The position numbers and the translations under genes are program-made. Shown piece after piece: positions 44,159 to 44,202 of a DNA stretch of 44,202 bases (within the stretch, counting starts at the first letter, position 1; every line of letters starts with the position of its first letter). The notes under the pieces were generated by a model that was not told the origin of the DNA, made no database searches, and was given only the letters and a program-made list of their open reading frames with translations. The DNA comes from Woeseiaceae bacterium. Lineage in GTDB: Bacteria > Pseudomonadota > Gammaproteobacteria > Steroidobacterales > Woeseiaceae. The stretch is taken from the NCBI GenBank assembly GCA_013001045.1, contig JABDNG010000030.1:1-44202 (forward strand). The letters are read 5' to 3'.

Positions 44159-44202
44159 TTGAAATTCACAAGAGAATTAGCCGGGACGCTGACTATCCAG
44201 AG
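44159..44202 (+). CDS. Possible start of a divergent gene (cut by window edge)
   Basis: TTG 44159 has AAGGGA about seven bases upstream and opens a frame (LKFTRELAG...) that stays open to the window end; an in-frame ATG at 44141 is an alternative. Only about 15 codons are visible, so no product can be named. Confidence 0.3.
   Translation, partial: MKFTRELAGTLTIQ

Noticed and set aside
1..44202. Defence island, prophage, CRISPR array or insertion sequence
   Set aside because: No integrase, transposase, Cas, restriction or phage gene and no regularly spaced repeats were seen; the gene content is core metabolism and maintenance.

Overview
The window reads as a chromosomal segment of a Gram-negative gammaproteobacterium with moderately high GC. 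The evidence is the lipid A genes (kdsB, lpxK, msbA), the Lol lipoprotein sorting genes, a sigma-E/RseA/RseB/RseC cluster, the lepA-lepB-rnc-era-recO-pdxJ-acpS order, sdhCDAB with sdhE/ygfX, and prfB-lysS with the classical RF2 frameshift. The gene order resembles deep-branching marine or soil gammaproteobacteria (Chromatiales/Woeseiaceae-like); that placement is inference from gene order and protein flavour, not from a marker search. Nearly all of the window is core genome. I see no tRNA, rRNA, CRISPR array, transposase, integrase or prophage gene.

Left end (1-3.2 kb): a sugar-utilisation pair, a secreted GH3 glycosidase (minus, cut by the window edge) divergent from a GPH-family sugar:cation symporter. 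A perfect 16-bp palindrome of LacI-family type overlaps a near-consensus promoter between them. A long hairpin terminator follows. From 3.2 to 10.2 kb the minus-strand block comEC-exbB-exbD-msbA-lpxK-kdsB covers DNA uptake, energy transduction and lipid A/Kdo synthesis and export. A DUF2062 gene (plus) is convergent with the lipoprotein-release operon of two LolC/E-type permeases and the LolD ATPase (10.8-14.0 kb). A small secreted orphan, the transcription-repair coupling factor Mfd and a CsiV-like envelope protein are on the plus strand (14.2-18.8 kb).

From 18.8 to 33.3 kb almost every gene is on the minus strand with tiny gaps or start/stop overlaps. In transcription order these are rpoE-rseA-rseB-rseC-grx-lepA-lepB-DUF4845-rnc-era-recO-pdxJ-acpS-exonuclease-rlmD-nagZ-mtiP-PAS/GGDEF. 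It joins envelope-stress control to translation, RNA processing, repair, cofactor synthesis and cell-wall recycling. The last gene is a PAS protein with a catalytically dead GGDEF domain that keeps the RxxD c-di-GMP I-site.

From 33.4 to 38.4 kb lies a succinate dehydrogenase island: a 54-codon SDHAF4-like (DUF1674) gene, sdhC, sdhD, sdhA, sdhB, sdhE and ygfX. A divergent, unusually short YgfZ-type Fe-S maintenance protein adjoins it. A 354-bp gene-free block with GAGCGA-type repeats follows. The right end (38.8-44.2 kb) has lysS, prfB (RF2, +1 frameshift), recJ and a conserved protein of unclear function overlapping recJ, with the first bases of a possible divergent gene at the edge.

I did not find an obvious new defence or mobile system. 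The observations most worth following are the degenerate-GGDEF receptor candidate, the SDH maturation cluster with its unannotatably small DUF1674 gene, the shortened YgfZ, the LacI-type operator without its regulator, and the two non-coding repeat-like blocks.
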